DNA of 10,592 nt from a bacterium (GCA_024224995.1 JAAENB010001262.1:1-10592); one strand, 5' to 3'. Counted from the first letter of the stretch, positions 1-7,708 are shown. Program-made: numbers and translations. The notes: generated by a model from the sequence alone, not told the origin.

Positions 1-120
1 CGGTCCCATACCGGAAACACCCCGGAGGGGTGTAGTCATGTAGCCCGGGGTTTTTAACCCCGGGAGCAGAAAAGGCTCCGGTTAATATCCCCGGACAGAA
101 AAAGACCTATCTCTATCAAG
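1..120. repeat. Cluster of short palindromes at left edge
   Basis: No gene is seen here. Two perfect short hairpins stand out. ACACCCC (17-23) pairs with GGGGTGT (27-33) across a 3-nt loop, and CCCGGGGTT (44-52) pairs with AACCCCGGG (56-64) across TTT. A weaker GGAGC/GCTCC pair lies at 63-79. Dense GC-rich palindromes of this kind resemble dispersed intergenic (REP-like) repeats rather than a terminator, because no gene ends just upstream within the window. The element may continue beyond the left edge. Confidence 0.55.
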
Positions 121-184
121 TTTCTTCCGTATTTTTTCCCGGCCATCCGGTCCCTGAGCGGAGCCGAAGGGCCGGGGTCAGCTG
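121..184 (+). repeat. Repeat module B, copy 1 (hairpin with conserved loop)
   Basis: A T-rich head (121-140) leads into a hairpin. CCGG-t-CCCT (147-155) pairs with AGGGCCGG (168-175), leaving one bulged T, around the loop GAGCGGAGCCGA (156-167). The loop is identical in the copy at 7630-7686, while the stem bases partly differ. The module is followed directly by module A. The loop resembles a CTGAGCGGAG(T/C)CGAAG repeat that I recall from many bacterial genomes; this is from memory and unchecked. Confidence 0.7.
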
Positions 185-346
185 CTCTCAAGAAACTCTT
201 TTTGCATGTGCGCGGGCGTAGAAGTATGGGCTCTTTGGATTGCTGCGGAACTCCCTCCGGTCAAACAGTCCTCACAACCCAAAGAGCCCATACTTCTACG
301 CCAGATGCAGCTCGCAATGCTATTTCGTTTCTGACGTATTTTTTCC
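185..346 (+). repeat. Repeat module A, copy 1 (28-bp stem, 32-nt loop)
   Basis: About 160 bp. Arms at 215-242 and 275-302 form a 28-bp stem with one mismatch, enclosing a 32-nt loop (243-274). The loop, left flank (185-214) and right flank (303-346) are very similar to the copy at 7466-7629. The stem differs at 9 of 28 positions, each time with the matching change on the other arm. The tail ends in a T-rich run like the one that opens module B, so the A and B modules interlock. It lies upstream of the sensor kinase gene, on the same strand sense as copy 2. It is a dispersed structured element of unknown function. Confidence 0.85.
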
Positions 347-409
347 CTCTTTTTTCAACACGCAAATATCCGAAGGACTAATAAATTTTTTACTTGAAAG
401 ATTAACCTA

Positions 410-424
410 TACAGTGCTACTGTA
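410..424. promoter_or_regulatory. Small inverted repeat upstream of kinase gene
   Basis: TACAGT-GCT-ACTGTA is a perfect 6-bp inverted repeat with a 3-bp spacer, 39 bp before the GTG start of the sensor kinase. A TTGAAA hexamer (394-399) lies just upstream but has no well-placed -10 partner. It could be an operator for a dimeric regulator. A 6-bp palindrome can arise by chance in a region of this size, so the call is weak. Confidence 0.25.
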
Positions 425-463
425 ATTTAACAGGAAACAAAGAAGTGAGCTCAATGGGGTGCT

Positions 464-3400
464 GTGAAAATAGTAGTTATTATACAGTTTGTTATTTCAA
501 TATTAATTGTACAGATTATTTCTCCAGCCAATATTTTTGGGAAAAATAACATACGCACTTCGGACTCCGGAATAGTGGAATTAACTGAAGACTGGCACTA
601 CCACCGGGGAGACCTGGCATTTAATAACGAAGGAGAACCGGAAACAGGAATAGACTGGACCAGGTTCAGGTATACCGGCAATCCAATGAAGCAGGGGAAC
701 TGCAGAATAATCTGGCTAAAGACAAAGCTGCCGGCGGGAGAATGGGAGTCGCCTTCACTCTGCCTGGAGGGATTATACCAGGTAATTGAGGTCTATTTGG
801 ATGGAAAGTCTCTTTATACATTTGGCACAATTGATGAAAACGGCATGGCAGAATACCCGGGAAGCTCATTTCATATAATTCCGCTTTCCCCCGGCTTTGC
901 CGGAAAAAATATATATTTCAGAATATACTCCGATTATCATTCCATAGGAATGTACGGTAAAGTACGAGCAGGACCACAAACAGGGCTGGTATTAACACTG
1001 CTTCGGGAAAAAGCAGTCTATGCAATCCAGGGAATTATATTTCTTTTCATTGGCCTCTTTTCAATAGGAGTTTTTATATTCAATAGAAAACAGAAGGCAT
1101 TTTTAGCTTTTAGCATGGTGGCAATAGCAATAGGGATCGCGGTTATCACCCGGTCACGGATTCTGCTCCTTTTTTTAGATGTACCGCTTTTACTCATTAA
1201 TATCCAGTTAACAGCTTCATTCATCATACCAGTAGGGATAAGCATATTACTGGAAACATTGTTTGGACGCGGATATAAATCAATGATACGACGTTTGTGG
1301 CAATGTAATTTGTTATTTATCCTTTGTCTATTTTTGATGAAAGCCTTTCATATATCTTCACTCATGTCAATGCTGCCTTTTTTTCAAAAATCAATGATAG
1401 TGGTAATACCGGCACTTCTGACAGTGCTGGCAGTACTTGTCTATAGAGGTAATACTGAGGCGAAAATATTTCTAACAGGAATTGGAGTTTTTGCGTTGTT
1501 TACGATATATGATATACTCTGTGACCTGAAGATACTTCCCCGGGTTGGGCAGCTTATTAGCTGGGGATTTTTTTTCATGGTACTAACAATTTTGATAGCG
1601 CTTATATACAGGGTCTATAGTATCCAAAAGGAGGCACAACTCAATCTTGAATTAAAAGTTGCGGAAAGAACCGTAGAGCTAACACAGGCAAATGATAAAC
1701 TGAAAGAGATGGATCAAATAAAGACCAACTTCTTTGCCAATATATCTCATGAAATACGAACGCCACTGACGCTTATTTTATCTCCCATAGAATTCGTATT
1801 ATATAAAGAAAAAAACATAGAGGTCGATCCCGGTTTTCTTAAAACTATTTATAAAAACGCTCTTCGGCTGCTTCGACTCATCAATAACCTGCTCGATTTT
1901 TCCAGGATCGAAGCAGGCCGAATACAAATGCATATTAGTGAAATAAACATGATCGATTTCTTGAAAAATTATATTGCTTCGGTCTTTTCAACAGCAGTAT
2001 CAAATAATGTTATAATCAGTCTAATAGCCGAACAGGAGGAAATCCCGGTATTTCTGGACGCAGAAAAGGCAGATAAAATAATAATGAATCTTCTTTCAAA
2101 CGCGTTAAAATTTACCCCGGATGGAGGAAAAATTGATATAGCCGTAAGCAGTGATAAAAACAACTGTTATGTTAAAATTACCGATACCGGGATTGGAATA
2201 AAAGAACAAGACAGAGAAATCATTTTCGATAGGTTTAGCCAGGTAAATTCCAGCTCAATGAAACAATATGAAGGAACCGGGATTGGGCTCTCACTTGCCA
2301 AAGAATTAATTGAAATGCATAATGGAACGATTTCAGTGACAAGCAAACATTATGAAGATTTCCCGGATAACCATGGAACGTCCTTTACCGTTACATTTCC
2401 CCTGGGAAAAGAACAGTGGGAAGGGAAGGAACAGGTAACCTTTCAGCAAGAACAGGACCATCGGCAGCAGGTAACCGGTTCCGGAAAAATGCTGGACCTG
2501 GAAAGAGATGAGGTGGAAGAGTCAATCGAATATTCCCATACAGATGAAAATAAAAAAATAATTTTATTAGTCGAAGACAATGCTGACATGCGGCAATTTG
2601 TCAAAACGCTCCTGAAAGAATTTTATACTGTACATACAGCCTGTAATGGGAAAGAGGCATTGGAAAAGATTGAAGAAATATTACCGGAATTAATCCTCTC
2701 AGATGTAATGATGCCCGAGATGAACGGCTATGAACTGACACAGAGAGTTAAGAATGATCCAATATTGAAGAATATCCCAATAATCCTGCTTACAGCAAAG
2801 GCTGAAACAGCTGATACGATAGAAGGTTTTGAGCATGGAGCCGATGATTATGTTGCAAAACCCTTCAATTCTCAAGAACTATTAATTCGCATTAATTCTA
2901 TATTTACCTTAAAAGAGAATGAGAGAAAACTCTTCGAGCGGAATGTAACTATTGAAAAAGAATTGGAAATTGCCCGGCTGCTGCAGCAAAAGCTCTTACC
3001 AGGATCTCTCCCGGAAATCCCCGGATATAATTCTCATGTTGAATATATCCCCATGGATAAAGTAGGCGGAGATTTATATAATTTTTTTGATGACGATGAT
3101 ACCATTGAGCTGTTTATGGCTGATGTTTCCGGGCATGGACTTCCCGGAGCGTTCCTCTCAACGATTACTAAAATGGCTCTTGAAAGTATTGAGGCAAGAC
3201 GATCTCCGGGAACCGTTTTGGAAAAAGTAAATAAAATTATATGCAAATTCACGGTGCTTGGCAACTATGTAACTACATTTTTTTGTACAATTGATAAAAA
3301 AACCAACGTAATGAATTATTGTAATGGAGGACATTTTCCTCCTATGGTGTATAGAGAAAAAACCAATGAGATATTTGACCTCATTGATCTCAAATCAAAA

Positions 3401-3679
3401 AATCCCCCTCTGGGATGGTTTGAAAATAAGACATACTCTGAAATAACATTTCAACTGGAACCAGCCGACCGGCTCATACTCTATACCGATGGAATTTTTG
3501 AATGCCGCAATACTATTGATGAGGAATATGGTATTGAACGATTTGCTCAATTTTGCCGGTCTCATCGCGGTTTGTCTCCCGCTGAGTTTACCGAATCTAT
3601 TTTTAACCATGTTAAAGATTTTGCCGGTTCGGAACATTTTGATGATGATGTTTGTTTGCTTATCTTTGATGTATTGTAA
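464..3679 (+). CDS. 7TMR-DISM-like sensor histidine kinase / receiver / RsbU-type phosphatase
   Basis: This is a 1071-residue hybrid signalling protein. In order it has a signal peptide (about 1-25), a periplasmic beta-rich domain of 7TMR-DISM type (about 35-180), seven or so membrane helices (about 186-385), a coiled coil (385-420), and a HisKA domain with H429 in SHEIRTPL. The HATPase follows (N box around N542-N546, DTGIGI 574-579, GTGIGLSL 604-611). The receiver has D705, phospho-acceptor D747, T777 and K799. A second coiled coil leads into a PP2C/SpoIIE-type phosphatase (856-1071) with acidic metal-site motifs at VGGD 867-870, DVSGHG 887-892, YTDG 1007-1010 and FDDD 1059-1062. All catalytic residues appear intact. 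By family knowledge, a periplasmic signal would drive phosphorelay to the receiver, which gates a phosphatase acting on a STAS-type anti-sigma antagonist; no such partner lies nearby. The start is GTG, since an in-frame stop lies at 446. The ribosome site GGGG (455-458) is weak. The gene appears monocistronic. Confidence 0.9.
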   Translation: MKIVVIIQFVISILIVQIISPANIFGKNNIRTSDSGIVELTEDWHYHRGDLAFNNEGEPETGIDWTRFRYTGNPMKQGNCRIIWLKTKLPAGEWESPSLCLEGLYQVIEVYLDGKSLYTFGTIDENGMAEYPGSSFHIIPLSPGFAGKNIYFRIYSDYHSIGMYGKVRAGPQTGLVLTLLREKAVYAIQGIIFLFIGLFSIGVFIFNRKQKAFLAFSMVAIAIGIAVITRSRILLLFLDVPLLLINIQLTASFIIPVGISILLETLFGRGYKSMIRRLWQCNLLFILCLFLMKAFHISSLMSMLPFFQKSMIVVIPALLTVLAVLVYRGNTEAKIFLTGIGVFALFTIYDILCDLKILPRVGQLISWGFFFMVLTILIALIYRVYSIQKEAQLNLELKVAERTVELTQANDKLKEMDQIKTNFFANISHEIRTPLTLILSPIEFVLYKEKNIEVDPGFLKTIYKNALRLLRLINNLLDFSRIEAGRIQMHISEINMIDFLKNYIASVFSTAVSNNVIISLIAEQEEIPVFLDAEKADKIIMNLLSNALKFTPDGGKIDIAVSSDKNNCYVKITDTGIGIKEQDREIIFDRFSQVNSSSMKQYEGTGIGLSLAKELIEMHNGTISVTSKHYEDFPDNHGTSFTVTFPLGKEQWEGKEQVTFQQEQDHRQQVTGSGKMLDLERDEVEESIEYSHTDENKKIILLVEDNADMRQFVKTLLKEFYTVHTACNGKEALEKIEEILPELILSDVMMPEMNGYELTQRVKNDPILKNIPIILLTAKAETADTIEGFEHGADDYVAKPFNSQELLIRINSIFTLKENERKLFERNVTIEKELEIARLLQQKLLPGSLPEIPGYNSHVEYIPMDKVGGDLYNFFDDDDTIELFMADVSGHGLPGAFLSTITKMALESIEARRSPGTVLEKVNKIICKFTVLGNYVTTFFCTIDKKTNVMNYCNGGHFPPMVYREKTNEIFDLIDLKSKNPPLGWFENKTYSEITFQLEPADRLILYTDGIFECRNTIDEEYGIERFAQFCRSHRGLSPAEFTESIFNHVKDFAGSEHFDDDVCLLIFDVL

Positions 3680-3683
3680 CACC

Positions 3684-3704
3684 ATCATCAATCATCAATC
3701 ATCA
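3684..3704 (+). repeat. Three tandem copies of a 7-bp unit
   Basis: ATCATCA occurs three times in perfect tandem, beginning 5 bp after the kinase stop codon. It is a short slippage-prone simple repeat. The rest of the 171-bp gap to the next gene contains no clear terminator or promoter. Confidence 0.8.
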
Positions 3705-3850
3705 TTCCCGAAAAGACCAAATTTGCCGCCGGTTTTGCCGACTGCGTTTGCGATACCCTTCAAAGCTGCGGTTTCAACCCGGGAAGTGATTAACGCAATA
3801 AAATTTATAAAAAGTCTTGCCAGTAACGCAGTTTTGCTTTTTTTGACCCT

Positions 3851-4609
3851 ATGGTACTTGAAATAAGTTCAATATTTTTTTCTTCCTTTATAATCGCGTT
3901 TTCCGGAGCAATAATGCCGGGACCTCTTTTGACTGTAGCGGTAAGCGAAAGTACAAGAAGAGGTTTCAAGGTTGGGCCGCTTCTTATTTTAGGCCATGGC
4001 ATTCTTGAGCTTTTACTGGTACTATTGATTATTTTTGGATTGGCCCCCTTTTTTAAAAAACCTTCTGTTTATATAATTATTGCCATCGCGGGCTCTGTTA
4101 TTCTCATGTGGATGGCCTGGGGAATGCTTAAATCACTGCCCAAATTAACATTGGATTTAAAGAATAGCAGTGAGCAGAAAAAAAACAGGCTTATCTTATC
4201 CGGATTGTTTTTAAGTTTAATAAACCCCTATTGGATAATCTGGTGGGTTACAATTGGGATGGGGTATATTTTACACTCTCTGGAGATTGGCGTTTTAGGA
4301 ATTATATTCTTTTTTATTGGGCATATTTTAGCAGATTTAGCCTGGTATTCATTTATTTCCTTTTCAGTTTCAAAAGGAAGTTCATATATAAATGACAAAA
4401 CGTATAAATGTATAATAGGTTTTTGCGCTATCTTTTTAGTCTTTTTCTCAATTATGTTTGGCTACTCCGGCATTAAAAAATTATTTAAATCCCAAATTCA
4501 GCCCGTTCTATCAGCTCCATCTGCATATCCTTATTCAGGTTCACAAAATAAGCGTTATACCCGGAAATCCGCACCAGCAGATTTTTATAATTTTCCGGAT
4601 TTGCCATAG
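3851..4609 (+). CDS. LysE/RhtB-family amino-acid exporter, extended C terminus
   Basis: This inner-membrane protein of 252 residues has about six hydrophobic helices. Family signatures are visible: MPGPLLTVAVSESTRRG near 22-38, GHG at 48-50 and INPYWIIWW at 124-132. LysE/RhtB proteins export amino acids or related small metabolites from the cytoplasm; the substrate cannot be read here. Members are usually about 200-215 residues long and end soon after the last helix, which here finishes near residue 213 (SGIKKLFK). The remaining residues, roughly 212-252, are hydrophilic and come from DNA that is antisense to the end of the glycyl radical enzyme gene (125-bp convergent overlap). ATG 3851 fits the family N terminus, but no good Shine-Dalgarno precedes it. 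The family is sure; whether the tail is functional is unknown. Confidence 0.88.
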   Translation: MVLEISSIFFSSFIIAFSGAIMPGPLLTVAVSESTRRGFKVGPLLILGHGILELLLVLLIIFGLAPFFKKPSVYIIIAIAGSVILMWMAWGMLKSLPKLTLDLKNSSEQKKNRLILSGLFLSLINPYWIIWWVTIGMGYILHSLEIGVLGIIFFFIGHILADLAWYSFISFSVSKGSSYINDKTYKCIIGFCAIFLVFFSIMFGYSGIKKLFKSQIQPVLSAPSAYPYSGSQNKRYTRKSAPADFYNFPDLP

Positions 4610-7457
4610 CGTCCCGCAATACTTCCGAATCAATCATGTTAAACTGCATCTGCATTCCGCCCTGTTCAAAATAGGTTTTAACATATGAATACATAGTATT
4701 AACAGTCTTTTCGCGCGAGTCCCCGGCCGATGGAACAAGCATTACATTAAAGGCGATATTATTGTCCATGTTTCTCGGATTAAGCTGCGCCACATCTCTT
4801 ATGTTATCCAGAAAACTTTTCGACGCCGAAGGATGCGGAGTAACGCCCGGCGTAAAGGGTTCATAAGCCAGCCTGCCCGACGGCAGAGCTCCCGAAAGCG
4901 TTCCATACGCCACATGCTGGGCAACAGACCAATAGCCTACCGTATAATCACCGCCGCGAAAATTTTTATTCGATTTATAACAGGTACGTATGAGTGTTGT
5001 TACCCTGTTTGCCATTGTTACGGCTTCATCACTGCCCGATCCAAAGCGCGGTACCTTATTGCGAACCATGGCATGGAGCGCGGGATCATTTTCAAAACCG
5101 GAGTCTACTGCCGCCTTCAGCTCCCGCAGCGTAATCTTTTTATCTTCATACACCAGCTGCTTAATAACCAGCAAGGAATCAACCACATCGCTAAGCCCGA
5201 TGTTAAACGTTCCTGATGTATTATAAACAGCACCGCCCCTGGTTACGTCTTTTGTGTTCTCTATCGCCCCCTGAATGGCAGTGCTTAAAAGCGGCGTAGG
5301 CCGCAGGTATGCGTATGCTTCCGCTGCCATATTATTAAATTTGGTCGTTTGGTCTATAATGAATTTCTGCTGTGCAGCAAAGGCTTCAAAAAATTCATCA
5401 AAGGATTTTATATCATCATTTTCAATCTTCCCTGTTTTTGGCCCGAGATGCCAGTTCATCAATGGATGATACCCGTTATTAAACGCCATCTCCAGCCCCG
5501 CCACCATGTTGATAGACGTTGCCCCGGTATGGCTCATATGTTTTCCGGATAAAGTTATTTCCACGCATCCCGTTGCCGCCCAGTCCCGTAAATCTTCTAT
5601 GGAATCGGAATTTTGACTGAACGATTCTATTATGGCGTCATCATTATGCATGGAAGGAGTGGCAACCGTAATAAAATTCACCTCACATAAACGCTTTAAA
5701 TAGGCGTCGCTGTTTACTCCTGTTTTAAATCGCGCGTTCATATTCGGATCATTCATGGATAACATTTCCGTGACCTTCAGAAAAATATAGGTCATGTCAT
5801 TAACGGCATCTTCTCCTTCAGGAGTAACCCCGCCCAGGGTGATGGCTGTTTCCGCGTGACTTCCGCTAAAGAGATAGTTCGCAACATCGGGTACAAGATT
5901 CTGATGCTCCGCGTTCCGCAAAAAATAGAACGATAAAAGTTCAATAACCTGTTCTATATAGTGCGTTTTTTCCCGCTCCGTTGATAGTTTCCTCATATCA
6001 CTTTCGAAATAGGGCTGAAATAGCTGGTCCAGTCTTCCCGGTGAAAGGGACACATTATTATTTTCCATAATGAGTCCTATCCAGCATATCCATAATGAAT
6101 TGACTGCTTCATCAAGGGTTTCAGCAGGACCGGCCGGTACCTTCCGGCATATTTGTGAAAGCCTGTTTAATTCGGTCTTTCGTTTTGGATCACTTTCAAT
6201 TTCCGCGAGTCTTTCCGCTTCAAGCGCGAGATTCTCCGCGTAGGAGTTTAATCCTTCCAGGCACAGTATCATGGATTTGAGAGTATTTATTTTCTCTGTT
6301 TCGCCCTCATCCAATTCTTTCAATTGCTGATTTATCCCGTTAAGAATATTCGTTGTTCCTTCATTCACCAGCCGGGGAATATCCGGCACCGTATGCGACA
6401 TGCATACGGACTTAAAATTAAACGAGGCTACGGCGCGCTCATCAATTTTTTGACAGAGCGGATAATCATAGTTTTCACGAATCCATTCCCGCGTTGTTCT
6501 TTTGGCCCAGAAGGGAAAAATATCGTGCAGGTCTTGAACGGTTTTTGGGGAGATTCGGCAGGGATTAAGAATTCTTTTTTCAATTGAGCCCAACTCCCCC
6601 CATATCATTGTTCCTGTTGTATCGGGATAAATGAGAACTCCTATTTCCTCAGAGCTGCCGGTTCCGGCAAGTAAACTGTCCGGACGAATGATGGCTTGTT
6701 TGTTTTCCATGAGATATTTATACGCGTGCGCCTGCCGCAGTTCCGGAAACCAGGGATTCCCTTCTTTGTCCTTTTCAAAACCATTTTCCCGGTACCATTT
6801 CGTTAGAAGTACGGGCCGTTCCGAGGAAATTTCCGGTTTTGTCGCGAAAAGTTTTTCATGATGTTTTTTTATCCGCGGGAAGTCATCTAAACTATACTGT
6901 GACAGGTATGGATCTTCCAGGTATTTAACCCCGGGATCTTCATTTTGAGGAGCCTTCATCCGGTAAGTTCCTCTCCCGTTAATTTCCTTTGAGAATTCCA
7001 CATTGTTTTTTGGATATTCTTCTTTCCTGGATTTTACGTCCTGTTTTGCGGCTTTATCCAGCATTTTTTGATGTTTTTTTCCCATGAGCAGTGATACTAA
7101 ATAATTAAAGGCCTGTAAATAGGCCATATTTCCTTCAAGAATTACCTTGTTTTTTAACACAAGATTCAGCATCTCATTTGGGGTAATTTTAGCGGTTTCT
7201 TTTAAGATATCATCATTTATGAACCTCATTACGGCATCGGCGTTTTGGGGAATCGATTTTTCTACGCTTACACGGCCGTTTTGAAATACTATGGCCTGTT
7301 CTACTGTTCCCGTTTCTGTTTTAAGTCCTATGGTGAAATTGGTCCATCCGTCGGTGCTTTTGAGATACGCTCGCAAAGACGGCCTCAGGTTGAATTGAAA
7401 GGCCAGCATGCGCAAGGCCAGGTGAGTTAGTCTGTTAAGGTAATTTCTTCTGCTCAT
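4485..7457 (-). CDS. Glycyl radical enzyme (PFL-like) with N-terminal SCP2-like domain
   Basis: The protein has 990 residues. Residues about 1-130 resemble an SCP2 sterol/lipid-carrier domain (NGRVSVEK, then NADAVMRF, then a closing LEGN...F.YLVSLL helix). Residues about 180-990 are a pyruvate-formate-lyase-like glycyl radical enzyme. The active-site cysteine motif is GCVE (C631, E633) and the radical loop is RISGYNAYF (G966). The C-V-E motif is typical of dehydratase or lyase members and unlike the CC of pyruvate formate lyase. The stretch after it (ITLSGKHMSHTGATSIN) does not match a subclass I can name, so the substrate is unknown. The enzyme should be cytoplasmic, anaerobic and need a radical-SAM activase; none is in the window. 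The start is ATG 7457, with AGAGG 7 nt upstream (plus-strand 7465-7469). A TTG at 7472 would add five residues and is less likely. Transcription is monocistronic. Confidence 0.93.
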   Translation of the reverse strand: MSRRNYLNRLTHLALRMLAFQFNLRPSLRAYLKSTDGWTNFTIGLKTETGTVEQAIVFQNGRVSVEKSIPQNADAVMRFINDDILKETAKITPNEMLNLVLKNKVILEGNMAYLQAFNYLVSLLMGKKHQKMLDKAAKQDVKSRKEEYPKNNVEFSKEINGRGTYRMKAPQNEDPGVKYLEDPYLSQYSLDDFPRIKKHHEKLFATKPEISSERPVLLTKWYRENGFEKDKEGNPWFPELRQAHAYKYLMENKQAIIRPDSLLAGTGSSEEIGVLIYPDTTGTMIWGELGSIEKRILNPCRISPKTVQDLHDIFPFWAKRTTREWIRENYDYPLCQKIDERAVASFNFKSVCMSHTVPDIPRLVNEGTTNILNGINQQLKELDEGETEKINTLKSMILCLEGLNSYAENLALEAERLAEIESDPKRKTELNRLSQICRKVPAGPAETLDEAVNSLWICWIGLIMENNNVSLSPGRLDQLFQPYFESDMRKLSTEREKTHYIEQVIELLSFYFLRNAEHQNLVPDVANYLFSGSHAETAITLGGVTPEGEDAVNDMTYIFLKVTEMLSMNDPNMNARFKTGVNSDAYLKRLCEVNFITVATPSMHNDDAIIESFSQNSDSIEDLRDWAATGCVEITLSGKHMSHTGATSINMVAGLEMAFNNGYHPLMNWHLGPKTGKIENDDIKSFDEFFEAFAAQQKFIIDQTTKFNNMAAEAYAYLRPTPLLSTAIQGAIENTKDVTRGGAVYNTSGTFNIGLSDVVDSLLVIKQLVYEDKKITLRELKAAVDSGFENDPALHAMVRNKVPRFGSGSDEAVTMANRVTTLIRTCYKSNKNFRGGDYTVGYWSVAQHVAYGTLSGALPSGRLAYEPFTPGVTPHPSASKSFLDNIRDVAQLNPRNMDNNIAFNVMLVPSAGDSREKTVNTMYSYVKTYFEQGGMQMQFNMIDSEVLRDAMANPENYKNLLVRISGYNAYFVNLNKDMQMELIERAEFGI

Positions 7458-7464
7458 GGTTTGA

Positions 7465-7469
7465 CCTCT
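7465..7469 (-). promoter_or_regulatory. Ribosome binding site of the glycyl radical enzyme
   Basis: On the minus strand AGAGG lies 7 nt before ATG 7457 and decides that start over TTG 7472. Four of its five bases lie inside the terminal sequence of repeat module A copy 2, so the repeat end supplies most of the site. Confidence 0.7.
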
Positions 7470-7629
7470 CAAGAAACTTAATTTTGTTTGTGCGCGGGCC
7501 TGGAAGTATCCCCTCTTCTAAATGCTGCGGAACTCGCTTTGCTCAAACAGTCCTCACATTTAGAAGAGGGGATACTTCCAGGCCAGATGCAGCTTGCAAT
7601 ATTATTTAGTTTCTAACTTATTTTTCCCC
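7466..7629 (+). repeat. Repeat module A, copy 2 (28-bp perfect stem, 32-nt loop)
   Basis: Arms at 7497-7524 and 7557-7584 form a perfect 28-bp stem around a 32-nt loop (7525-7556). Stem and loop lengths equal those of the copy at 185-346. The loop differs at only 4 positions, and flanks such as TGTGCGCGGGC and CCAGATGCAGCT are shared. The element abuts the start of the glycyl radical enzyme gene and would lie in its mRNA leader, in antisense orientation. No U-tract follows the stem closely on either strand, so an intrinsic terminator is unlikely. Confidence 0.85.
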
Positions 7630-7686
7630 GGCCAGCCGGTGTCTGAGCGGAGCCGAAGACCCGGGTCAGGTGCTTTTAAGGAACTT
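7630..7686 (+). repeat. Repeat module B, copy 2
   Basis: This matches the module at 121-184: GGCCAGCCGG, a TCT/AGA stem around the identical 12-nt loop GAGCGGAGCCGA (7645-7656), then GTCAGGTGCT and a degenerate AAGGAACTT that corresponds to the opening of module A. Here B follows A, whereas at the left end B precedes A. Confidence 0.7.
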
Positions 7687-7702
7687 GTGCTTTAGTAAAT
7701 CA

Positions 7703-7708
7703 ATTATA
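7703..7708 (-). promoter_or_regulatory. Possible -10 element for the glycyl radical enzyme gene
   Basis: On the minus strand this reads TATAAT, in the AT-rich stretch between the repeat and the divergent SH3 gene. The -35 partner is poor (TTCGAG at a 17-bp spacing). If used, the mRNA leader would be about 240 nt and would include both repeat hairpins. AT-rich DNA gives such hexamers by chance; a TATAAT also occurs on the plus strand at 7705-7710. Confidence 0.3.

Noticed and set aside
185..346. Retron msr/msd or CRISPR-like interpretation of module A
   Set aside because: No reverse transcriptase, cas gene or regularly spaced short repeats are present in the window; only a single hairpin per locus.
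240..425. 61-codon open frame on + upstream of the kinase
   Set aside because: It starts inside the loop-side of repeat module A and runs through the hairpin arm; no ribosome site and no protein-like features.
3702..3850. Roughly 50-codon open frame on - between kinase and exporter genes
   Set aside because: It has no ATG or GTG start with a ribosome site, and no recognisable motif; probably chance.
3489..3866. 125-codon open frame on + overlapping the end of the kinase gene
   Set aside because: Most of it lies in another frame of the intact PP2C domain; it is a shadow of that gene.
7458..7472. Upstream TTG start for the glycyl radical enzyme
   Set aside because: ATG 7457 has AGAGG at the right spacing, whereas the TTG start would place that site inside the coding region.
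7497..7584. Intrinsic terminator reading of the module A stem
   Set aside because: The stem is long enough, but no run of T follows either arm closely on either strand.
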